This document shows, piece by piece, positions 49,032 to 57,944 of a stretch of DNA of 64,000 bases. The DNA comes from Lobosporangium transversale. Taxonomy: Eukaryota > Mortierellomycota > Mortierellomycetes > Mortierellales > Mortierellaceae. The stretch is from assembly GCF_002105155.1 (NCBI RefSeq), contig NW_019029018.1, positions 142,001 to 206,000 on the forward strand, given 5' to 3'. Every line of letters starts with the position of its first letter. Within the stretch, counting starts at the first letter, position 1. The position numbers and the translations under genes are program-made. Under the pieces are notes generated by a model, which did no database searches, had not been told where the DNA came from, and was given only the letters and a program-made list of their open reading frames with translations.

Positions 49032-49037
49032 TATAAA
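49032..49037 (+). promoter_or_regulatory. TATA box of the CBM14 gene
   Basis: TATAAA within gtataaatgg, 196 bp upstream of the ATG at 49233 and followed by a C/T-rich leader with several CA initiator-like sites. Confidence 0.5.
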
Positions 49038-49232
49038 TGGCTCCCCTTACGTCTTCAAGTTGCACACAAAAGATGAAGGAATGAGAAGAAGCCACTTCGT
49101 TGAGAAAGATCCTAGACTATTTAAGCATAAGAATTGTAGATATCTCTTTGAGGTTCTTTTTCTTCCTTCACCACTCTCATCAACCAAACTCACCTCTATC
49201 AAATCCTTAAACTGCCCTAGTATTCGAAAACA

Positions 49233-49565
49233 ATGAAAGCCCTAAAATCCTCATCTACCAATATCAAGGCTTGCAATTGGACCCTCCTCAAGCACCATGT
49301 CCTAATGGCCATTATTGCTATGGCTACGCTGGCTACTGTATCGGCAGGAGTCTGTCCTCATCCAAAACCGGAAGGCGAATTGGTTCTCGGTTTTCAATGT
49401 CCCGAACCGAATGGCATGTATAAAAACCCAAAGGACTGTCATTCCTTTTATATTTGCAGGGATGGTGTTGCAAGACTGGGGAAGTGCTCTGGTGGCTTCG
49501 AATGGAACGATGAGGATAAAATATGCGACTTTCCAGAAGATGCTAGATGTAAGATTAGTGGCTAG
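49233..49565 (+). CDS. Small secreted chitin-binding protein (CBM14/peritrophin-A)
   Basis: One exon, 110 residues. A 20-residue N-terminal extension leads into a hydrophobic signal segment (VLMAIIAMATLATVSAG), with likely cleavage near residue 39. The mature part, about 70 residues, is one CBM14 domain: seven cysteines, with the sequence NPKDCHSFYICRDGVARLGK containing the family's aromatic chitin-contact region and C-SGGFEWNDEDKI-C-DFP close to it. The first Cys (CPHPK) is extra to the usual six. CBM14 is typical of animal peritrophins and rare in fungi, where the best known example (Avr4) coats wall chitin against host chitinases. Here it might protect or organise the fungus's own wall. 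The promoter carries phased repeats. Confidence 0.85.
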   Translation: MKALKSSSTNIKACNWTLLKHHVLMAIIAMATLATVSAGVCPHPKPEGELVLGFQCPEPNGMYKNPKDCHSFYICRDGVARLGKCSGGFEWNDEDKICDFPEDARCKISG

Positions 49566-50347
49566 TATGGTCTCCGCTTTAGCCATTACAGCACATAGAT
49601 TACCAAATAAAGATCATCATAGCAGAGATAACTGGCTTTTGGCAGCCAAACATTCATAACGATGCTGCATTTTGATCCTTTCGTGTTGGCCTTCATATAT
49701 CTTACTGATGCAGAACACAGTAAGCGCTGGACTGCCTATCCATTAATAGGGGGCGTGAGCTGGATTAAGACTGTCGTGAGACAAGTTAGTTTTTGCCAAA
49801 CTGATGAAATGTTTATTCCAATAGTAATTGAAGTTTGTACAAGAGAGACCATTCGTTCGGAATATTGGTATTTGAGGCCGACTGGACAGGTAATGGCCCG
49901 AAGCTCTCGTCCGTCGGACTATGGCTGGATGCCTCAAAGTCAGAATCCGTAGTTAGAACGCGACAATGATTTTTTTTTTCCGATTTTTTCTCCTCTATAT
50001 TTAATACGAATAAGAGACTTTGACTTCAGAAGTATGCTATGCAGGGTGTAGAGAGATTTGTGTAGTGCTTGTTAATGTTGAAGCTGAATATCGGGAGAGA
50101 CAGACCTACTGCAGACAACTTTTAGGCAACATGACATTGAAATTGTAAAGTAAATCAAGCCAGCAAAAAAGTAGTTGAGGCTGGGCACTTTGTTATTCAG
50201 ATTTATTCGGAATAACAACATTAGAGGTGATGATGTTATCAGCTCGTAGCAAGCACATAAGTAAAGTAGTGTATATTGGCTCCTACATTCCATAGCTAAT
50301 CCTCTTTGTAGCGCCTATTTCATTGCATTGTTCGTTAATGTGTTCAG
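49566..50347. other. Intergenic region between CBM14 and the membrane-protein gene
   Basis: Convergent 3' ends. The overlapping open frames here (49662-49952 and others) have no recognisable features. A T run lies at 49970-49979. No gene seen. Confidence 0.45.
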
Positions 50348-51608
50348 TTAAGCTTGTTCCCTGTGGAAGGCCCCTCTAGCCTTCTCTTCAGTCGGCATTA
50401 GAAGGGCTTGAAGCTGTATGAGGCGAGAAGTTGACAGTGTCTGGAAAAATAAACAAAGAATATGAATAATGCATTAATTCAGTAAGGGTAGTGGATATAT
50501 CCTTCTATGCATATAGTAGCCAGGATCATGTATTATGCATAAGTGTGGTTGACCCCATTGAAATTCAGGATAGAATATGATCGTGTACACAAGTGTACAA
50601 CTGGAAATTGGAATAAACGCTCTGAACTTACATCTTTTGTCTCACCACCAAATATATTACCACAGCCGCTCAACACCAAATAGGCATAGGTGGGTGGAAT
50701 ATTGCCCCTCTTGAATAAAGACACTATAGTTGAGACACACACTAAGGTAATACAGGTGATCCAGATGATCCAGACGGTAACAAGAGTGACAAGGAAGGAG
50801 TGAAGAGATTTCAGGTCTGTACCAGGTTAGTGTATTGTCTTTAATAATTTTCAATGTGTTACTTATCTTATTTTACTTTTGTCTGCTTTCAGTGTATGGG
50901 AGAGATATGGGTCCTAAGCCTTTTACTGCAGATGTATGCTACAGTAGAAGCGCCAGTAGTTGCAAGGACAGCAGGATGAGCAGTCTCGTAACAAATAGAT
51001 AAATAAATATCAGATATATATCCGGCTAAATAAAGTATCTGTAATCAAAGTGAGTTGTCGTGTTTCGTCTGAATAAGAGTTGCTTTCCGCCTTTCAGAGG
51101 AGAAATGTACCTCCCTTAGTTCAAAAAGAGTAACAAGTTAGAGTGGCCCTGGAAATGAGAGGATCTTTAGTTATATAGAGCGATCGAAACGCCATTTCAA
51201 CAGAATATTGATGTAACCAATGTTGAGCAATCGTCTCAACATTTGATGGATATTTGTGCTTGCTTAAGGTAAAATAATAAAAAATAAAAAATAAAGCCTT
51301 GATACCAAGAGCCAGAAACCAATCCACCCATCATGTTTCTCATGCTGATATCAGAGCAGTGTCAAACCGAAGGTATCGCTTACATCACACTCGTCAAGAG
51401 ATGATGACCGGTAACGGCATCGATCCTCTATTCCTACAGGCTTTGATTTGTGCGAGACGGTACTGTGCAGCAGCTGTAAAGGGGTCGCGTAGTTTGAAGA
51501 GAGCGTTAGATATTGCGTTATTCTAGGCATGAGATGTGCAAAGACTAAACCAAGGATAGCCTCAAAAAGAAGAAAAAGCATTTGGCACTCTATTCCGTAT
51601 CGACCCAC
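50348..51608 (-). CDS. Six-exon membrane protein of unknown function
   Basis: Assembled by following donors, acceptors and phase: 51608-51384, 51344-51306, 51258-51135, 51025-50927, 50816-50632 and 50440-50348. The six pieces sum to 765 bases, 254 residues, with every junction in phase. The protein has a hydrophobic N-terminus (CQMLFLLFEAILGLVFAHLM), a Tyr/Ser-rich loop, further segments (HKYPSNVETIAQHWLHQYSV; DIYLSICYETAHPAV), a strong membrane helix (SFLVTLVTVWIIWITCITLV) and a soluble tail ending AFHREQA. The last exon has a textbook acceptor (ttatttttccag). The first exon and intron 2 are less secure; a longer N-terminus is possible. I recognise no family. Confidence 0.6.
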
Positions 51609-51718
51609 ACTTTCAGATGGAGTTATTTTTTATTTATTGCACGCTGGGTGTCATATTTTGCTATAACTACGCCTATCCACAGGATCACATAGTAGGGTGT
51701 ATAACTATAGCGTGCAGG

Positions 51719-52171
51719 TCAAAAAAGGTAACCAAGATCAAAGCCGAAGTTACTATCAACATCGAGATTGACGCCTTGCACCCGATCTGAATACCTCATC
51801 AAGTCAAGGAACTCATCTTTGATCCCAACATCTATGTCAATACCAAGACCGAGGTTCAAGTTAAAGACACTTGCTTTGGCTTTGATGAGATTGACGTCCG
51901 AATCAGCACCTATAGAGGTTGAAACTCCGGCAATGAACATATCGGCACTGACCTGTTCGATTGGCTCTCAGCTTGGCTTGATCGCATGCATAATGGGAGT
52001 TTTGGCTTCGGTTGTGCACGCCTTGAGGACAGGGCCTTCTGATTCTGCTGTTGCATTCACGCGTAGAAGGCTGTTGCTCCGTCCACTTCGTCTATAGTTT
52101 GAACCTTGAAGCCGAGTAGAGCTGCAAATACGCAATCGCAAGGATAATCGGGATGCAAAAGTATAGGTCAA
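51719..52171 (-). pseudogene. Degenerate Ala/Lys/Gly-repeat protein gene
   Basis: The minus strand reads SEGPVLKACTTEAKTPIMHA, then a TGA in the same frame, then VNLIKAKASVFNLNLGLGID and VGIKDEFLDLM to a stop at 51719. The composition (alternating small residues with KA and GLGI units, then a V-G-I-K-D end) is that of a group of fungal and bacterial repeat proteins I know only by appearance. The in-frame stop, and an alternative frame (AKLRAN) across it, suggest a broken gene. A short intron spanning the stop cannot be ruled out. It lies just downstream of the FG-GAP/CVNH gene on the same strand. Confidence 0.4.
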
Positions 52172-52293
52172 GGGTCAAGGGCTATTGTTATTTATTCTGA
52201 GGAGTTTAGCTAAAACTATGGATATTATTATTTATACTATCTAACTTCTCAGCTAGAAATTGGGCAAAACAGGATTAGTGTAACAGGCCAATC

Positions 52294-53451
52294 CTAGCAC
52301 GGGGCGTCAAGCGCCTGGAAAACACCGTCATTATTCATGATAACGTCTCTGAGATCGAAGCTATCCGTAACCCAGGAGCAATCTATCTTGCGGAGCTCCG
52401 CAGATAACACCGACTCGTTGAGCCTAGTTCCTTGCGCCGATTCCTGGAAGGACTTCCTCCCCCAGATGAACTTGCCGTCGGCGTTGCCGAGGGACATGTT
52501 GAGGTCGATAGAGGCATCGCACCACGAGCCGTTGCTTCGCTGTAGCTCAGCTCGCAGCACATTGGGGGTGTTGGCGTCGAGCCTAACATTCCGAGATGAG
52601 CCTATAAATGGCCTTGGCACGGCTTCTCCGGGCTTAGTGACGTGAACTTCGATTTTACCTGTGTCGGTAGACCTTGTCTTGATGTACGCTAGGTCAGGCC
52701 GCTCATGATGAGTGAAGTCCACCATTAGCCACCGCCCATTGTCCTCTGGATAAAAAGATGTGGCGACGTCGATCACACGGCTTTTCCATCCAGAACTCGC
52801 AGAGACGGCATGGACCTCAACCATTCCGCATTTAGTGTTCCTGGTCTTGATGTAGTAGAGGTCGGCAAAATCCCCGTCGCACTTTGGTGCGAGGCACCAG
52901 GTGCCGTTGTCTTCGACACCAAAGTCGGTTGCGACATGTTGCGTGAACTGTTGATAGTTTGTTGCTTTGCTAGCAACATGATACTCGATCATGTTTGAAC
53001 CACAATTCCGAGTCTTGATAAAGACTAAATCACCTTTTCTAGACATAGTCCAGACTCCGTTGTCATCGCAGATGAAGCAAGTGCCGGTCCGGAGGACAAA
53101 GTTCTGATATCCAGAGGCAGCATCAGCGACGTGCACTTCCACTGTGTTAGTGCTAGTCTTGCGTGTCTGAATATATATCAAATCAGCCTTGCCATCGCCG
53201 GTCCAGTCCTGCATCAGCCATGTTCCGTTGTCCTCAAGGCCGAAAACGGTGTCAGTAGCCAGGTTGTGTTGCTGGAAACGGAATTGATTGAAGGATGCAT
53301 GGACTTCGATCTTGCCAGTGCTGGTGTTTCTGGTCTTGATGTAAACGAGATCTTGGGAGCCATCGCCATTGATATCAGCCAACGACCAGACGCCATTGTC
53401 CTCCACGTAAAAAACAGTGCCCGTTGCAAGGAATCTATGTTGGTATGCCAT
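52294..53451 (-). CDS. FG-GAP-like repeat protein fused to a cyanovirin-N homology (CVNH) domain
   Basis: A single intronless frame of 385 residues. Residues 1-272 contain five units of about 54 residues built on EDNGxWxLxDxxGDGxxDLxYIKTRNTxTGxxEVH, with (E/D)DNG at 17, 73, 129, 180 and 236. This is an FG-GAP/VCBS-like, probably calcium-binding beta-propeller blade; unit 3 is shortened and lacks the GDG. Residues about 282-379 form a CVNH domain in two halves (FIGSSRNVRLDANTPNVLRA with NGSWCDASIDLN; LSAELRKIDCSWVTDSFDL), a fold that binds high-mannose sugars in cyanobacteria and fungi. There is no signal peptide. The likely role is an intracellular or non-classically released lectin, perhaps defensive. 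Absence of introns in this intron-rich genome hints at horizontal or retro-origin. Confidence 0.85.
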   Translation of the reverse strand: MAYQHRFLATGTVFYVEDNGVWSLADINGDGSQDLVYIKTRNTSTGKIEVHASFNQFRFQQHNLATDTVFGLEDNGTWLMQDWTGDGKADLIYIQTRKTSTNTVEVHVADAASGYQNFVLRTGTCFICDDNGVWTMSRKGDLVFIKTRNCGSNMIEYHVASKATNYQQFTQHVATDFGVEDNGTWCLAPKCDGDFADLYYIKTRNTKCGMVEVHAVSASSGWKSRVIDVATSFYPEDNGRWLMVDFTHHERPDLAYIKTRSTDTGKIEVHVTKPGEAVPRPFIGSSRNVRLDANTPNVLRAELQRSNGSWCDASIDLNMSLGNADGKFIWGRKSFQESAQGTRLNESVLSAELRKIDCSWVTDSFDLRDVIMNNDGVFQALDAPC

Positions 53452-54267
53452 GCCTGTACAATTTACTTTCTGGTGGCTTTAGGCGAGCGAAGATTGATGA
53501 TTCGTGTGATAATTGGGACAGGGGCAAGATAGAAAAGGGGTCGGTTTCGTTGCGGAATGGTGTTTCCAATATTCTTTGCCTATGGTATTTATACTTTTCG
53601 GTCTTGCGCTGTAGCATTCCTCCACTACATTAACTATGTTGATCTCTCCCTTTGTTAGGGCAGCATTGGCGTGAGAATTACTGTGTGCAATTGTGAACAA
53701 TGTGACTGCTTTAGAGTAAACAAAAAGGTCAGGCCTTGATTCTTGGCAAACAACCCTGTCCGCGGAGTCACATCCATTCCAGACACTATGGCAGCTGCAA
53801 GCAGCTCCATATATATATATATATATATATTATATGTACTTTGCCCTAAACGGCTTGAGTGCATGGACCTTGCCCGCGGAGCTTTGTTGCTTTGGATGCT
53901 TCACTAGATCATTGGCATTCGGTCCAGATAATATGATACTTTCAGAAACTCTACATCTACATTAATCCTGCCTGCCTTAAGCAGTCTAAGCACTTGGTTG
54001 GATCTTCCCCCTGGGAAACTGTTGGTCCGGATGCTTCTCAAGAGGTTTCATTTTTCACAAAGAATTTTCAGCGGGGATAATAACGTGAATAACACTTTTA
54101 TATAAGAAGCGCCTTCTGTGTTATATAAAGCGGTAGTCTTGTATGGTCTAACAAACCGGGTCAATTGGTGAAAAATACAAACGTGTTTTTGCTCATTCAC
54201 CTGTGCTATTTGCATACAGAGTATCACTGGAGACTTTTTATTGTTTTTTTTTTCTTTTTCTTTTTTT
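53452..54267. promoter_or_regulatory. Intergenic region with (TA)n microsatellite
   Basis: Upstream region of the FG-GAP/CVNH gene and downstream flank of the F-box gene. A (TA)n run lies at 53807-53833. The motif catctacattaatcctgcctgccttaagcag, near 53953, shows no recognised function. No gene. Confidence 0.45.
53807..53833. repeat. (TA)n microsatellite
   Basis: About 13 TA units in the spacer between the FG-GAP/CVNH gene and the F-box gene. Confidence 0.8.
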
Positions 54268-57200
54268 TTAATCTCGAATAATTGAGTACTCCGGGAAGGA
54301 CCTGACAGTGCATAACACTCTCCTTTTTGACAGACAACCCAAATAGTGCATCATCTCCTGAGTTAGAGGCAAGGGCATGGCCGTCAACACTAATGAGTTT
54401 TCTCCATTAGTACTTGCTAATTGGACTGTGTACTCGCGTATCATATCCCATCTACCATTATTTATGTTAACAGGAACAGCAGCAGCAGAAGTGGCAACAA
54501 AGTTCTTTGATGTCAGCGCAGAAGATGAATATTCATGAGAGAGAACAGATGGTGGTGGACGAATCACAAAGGTCTGAAGTCGCGGGCATGCCTTCATGAA
54601 CGCAGCTATGACGGAATACATTGAAGCTTGGTCTTCTATTCTCATACGATCTGCTTCTGCTTCTGCTTCGGTTAATTGAGGTTGCAAACTCGGGTGTGGT
54701 GACGATAAAGAGTAGGGAGGACAGTTTGAGGATTCCGCACCCTTGTTCCTTTTCTCGGGATCAGATGGAAGAGAATAATGCAATGCTGGTGCAAATGTCG
54801 ACTTCGTGATATCACATAGGTCGTCATTGTCCAAATCAATTGTCTCTCCTGGCTCCATTTCAAATGGTGAATCTGAGCCTACAGGGTTACTTAGGAACAT
54901 TGCTTTCTTGCATTGGATATTAAGATGCTTCAAACTTGTCAGATAAGAGCAAGGGATGGGCTTGAGAGGACATTCTTGGCCAACACTGGAGACAATGGGT
55001 GGTTGATAGACCTTAGAGATGAGTGTCTTGCTCAAATAGGAAAGCACAATGTGATCTGCATTTGCACTGTCAAACAAGCACTCTGCATTATTAGTTGCCT
55101 TAGAGCCATGGTATGCTTCTGTTCCTGTTCCACTACGGCCGCAAAAGAGTCCATTGCCCTCAAGCGAGTGCTTAGCCGACCTGAGGTTCTCCATATGATG
55201 CACATCCGGAGAGTTGGTACTCGACTCAACTTCGTGGCTATAACCCAGAAAGGCATAGATATCGGCTGCACGCCAAGGTATTAACCAGCCCTCAAGCTGC
55301 AAAACCTCAAGTTTGCATAGCATCCTCAATCGCTCATAGATGGATTCAATCTGCCAAGGCTTGCTGAACATGGGCAAGCTTGGCTGCTGAATCAGCTTTT
55401 CAGGGATTCTGGGTTTCCAACTCGGACGACGCCTGGGTGAGTGCAGTCGGAAGGCTCGTGCTTCTTCAAACTCATTTAGATACCCTTCCTGTTCATGCCA
55501 AAATGGGCGCTTGGGTTTGCTACCCCTGGCACTATTATTACCCATCTGTTTCTCCAATAGGCTTTGTTGCTGCTTCTGTTGTTCAAGCAATCGATAATAT
55601 CGACGATGATGCCGATAGGGCTTATGAAGGTTTCGATCCCACGATTTCATGATCGACTCGTAGTTCTCAGCATAGAGTGGAGCTTGGACATGCATGGGTC
55701 GTCCATCTGCAAATCTCCAGGAGAGATCTAGAGACTCAAGAGAATTAGAGCAGGCCCATTTCCTCTTTACGACATCATTCCTGATCTTGGCACCGCATGT
55801 TAGCGACGATGAGTCTGTCAATCCGAGTTCCTCGTCCTCGAACACCGCCATGGTGAGGTTCAGCTCTGCCGCAGAGAGTTCCTTGAGAGATGAGCACATC
55901 ATAAGGACATGTCGGATTGACTGGTCTGTCAAGAGTATGTTCTTGTCCACATTGAGGAATTGCAACGTTGCATGGGTTATATCCACAAACGCTATCAAAT
56001 CCTGGTCTGTCAGATCTAGGGTGTTATATAGGCAGAGCGAGGATAGCTGGGTGGCTCTTAACGGACCTAGATCACGCAGATTCTGCATTATCCACGGAGT
56101 CTTTGAGTACATGGTTACTCTATTTCCATCCAGTCTCAGGCGTCTCAGTCCTTTCCAGGACCTTGTTGGCTCCTCGCAATCAGTAGTATAGTCAAGCTCT
56201 TCCCATGCCTTCAAACTGACATATAAAGATAGTGGACGCTTAAACCGATCATTGATTGCAATAGGAGCCTCTGGATGTATCCAAGTACGGTTTTGAGCTG
56301 CTCTATTCATATCTGATGACCGTGGGCGGGTATCAGATTCTTCGTTCGTCAGTCGAAGATCTGTAACCAAAGGACATGCTTCAGAAAGAGTCCAGATGTC
56401 AGGTTCGGAAAACCAGACGCCTCCGAGGTGGAGTCTTGTGAGCGGAGGTTTGAATTTCGCAAAGATTTTGAGAGACTCAAAGGTTGAGATCAGGCGAGGA
56501 GGATTTATGGGCTGACTGAAGGTCGTTCCTGTGAATAGAACCTGTGCTTGTGTCTGCCCTTGTGTGCCTTGTGTATCTTGTGTACCTTGTGTAAGTGGAT
56601 GTGGATGTGGTTGGAGTGGTACAGATACTCGCCTGACGATCGTCAGCTCCGGGTCTAGGAAGTGGGGGGCAGGGATGATTTCTAGGTCTTGGAGATCTTG
56701 AGCACAGGCGCTTAACATCTCATCATATTGCAAGAAACAAGATTGGTGTGAAAGTAAACGATTGTGATGGAGTACAGTGCCAAAAAAACCCTGTTGCTGC
56801 TGCTGCTGCTGTTGTTGTAAAAAGGTTTGCATAAATGTGGACTCGCGCAAGTTTAGTTTGAGCTCTAGTCGTTTTAATCCACGCCCAATGCTCGATATTA
56901 TTTTCGTACCCATGACGGGTTGATGTTCTGTATGAGAAAAATCGAGCTTGAGGGTATGGAGTTGTGCTAGGCTAATAGTGTCTTGATTGTTGTATTGTCC
57001 GGAAGAGGGCCCAATTCCCGTATTACTAGGAGGTGCTACTGGGATACCTTCCTTGGTACGATACACTTTCTTAGAAGCATAGTAATATACCAATAGATCC
57101 ACTCCTCCGAATCTTAAGCATTCGTACGGCAACTTGAGAGACCGGACGTTAGGACAATGATGCGTGATCGCCTGAACAAACTGTCGGACCCATTGATCAC

Positions 57201-57761
57201 TTGTGTTGATATCGCTCAGATGGGCGTCTGTTAGATCTAACTCAATGACATGTGTTCCATACCGATTCAACCTGGCCAAGATCACATCTGAATGTCGATT
57301 TTTGAAAATCGGAAAGAGCCGAAGAGGCTCCAGAGCAGCTCGATCCCAGTGACGAGATACTAAGCGCATCGAGGGTAACTGTGCACTCGATAGTAGACCA
57401 AGGATTCGTTCAAGTAACTCAGGGATTTGCAACGCGCGGTGGGCTGCAGATCCTTTGGCTGGAACTGCAAGGTCGATCTGGATCGAGGATGTGTCTTGTG
57501 GCGTAGACGGCATCGAACATGATTTCGTTATTGCCAATTGAGTATCTGCAGGCTCTATTTCTGCGTTGTAGTACATGCTGGACAGGTCGAATAACTCTGA
57601 AATAGAGGGGGAAAAAATAAAATAGGTCAAATTACTGAACTCTACTCAATGAGTCAAACAGCCATTACTTTAACCATTGACTTGCATGAGCAAATTGCTG
57701 TCCATGGAGTTATGTGCTTAGAACTTTAATTGTGCCATTTACCTCCCATTTCATTTGTCAT
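54268..57761 (-). CDS. Large F-box / leucine-rich-repeat protein
   Basis: Two exons (57761-57743, only 19 bases, and 57596-54268) give 1115 residues. The small first exon (MTNEMG) is inferred from a strong donor (gtaaatg) and the acceptor ctattttcag, which restores frame. Without it the protein would start inside the intron. An F-box (ALQIPELLERILGLLSSAQL, then MRLVSRHWDRAAL, residues about 60-100) is followed by irregular leucine-rich repeats (LRRLRLDGNRVTMYS, LSSLCLYNTLDLTD, LQFLNVDKNILL). F-box proteins recruit substrates to SCF ubiquitin ligases through Skp1, and the LRRs presumably bind the substrate. A glutamine run (about 56792-56818, CAG/CAA) and a TQGTQD repeat interrupt the middle. 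Long, rapidly diverging F-box/LRR proteins of this kind are numerous in early-diverging fungi. Confidence 0.85.
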
Positions 57762-57944
57762 TGTGTTTCTCTGAAAACAATTGTAGGTGCGAGGATGCAG
57801 AAAAAGAAAAAAAAGAACTGAAAAACCACTTCTCCTTATAAAGTCAAGTAATTTCACACACAAAGTGGCTAAGTGATTGACATGATGTGTGTAAATGAAT
57901 ATTGCTTCGCCTTGCGGCTTTATTAAACTACACGAGTCACACCA
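57762..57944. other. Short spacer between TAF1 and the F-box gene
   Basis: Same-strand neighbours are separated by 183 bp, so TAF1 terminator and F-box promoter elements are compressed here. No gene. Confidence 0.4.

Noticed and set aside
54621-56191. Plus-strand frames opposite the F-box gene
   Set aside because: Antisense shadows of a long, clearly coding exon.
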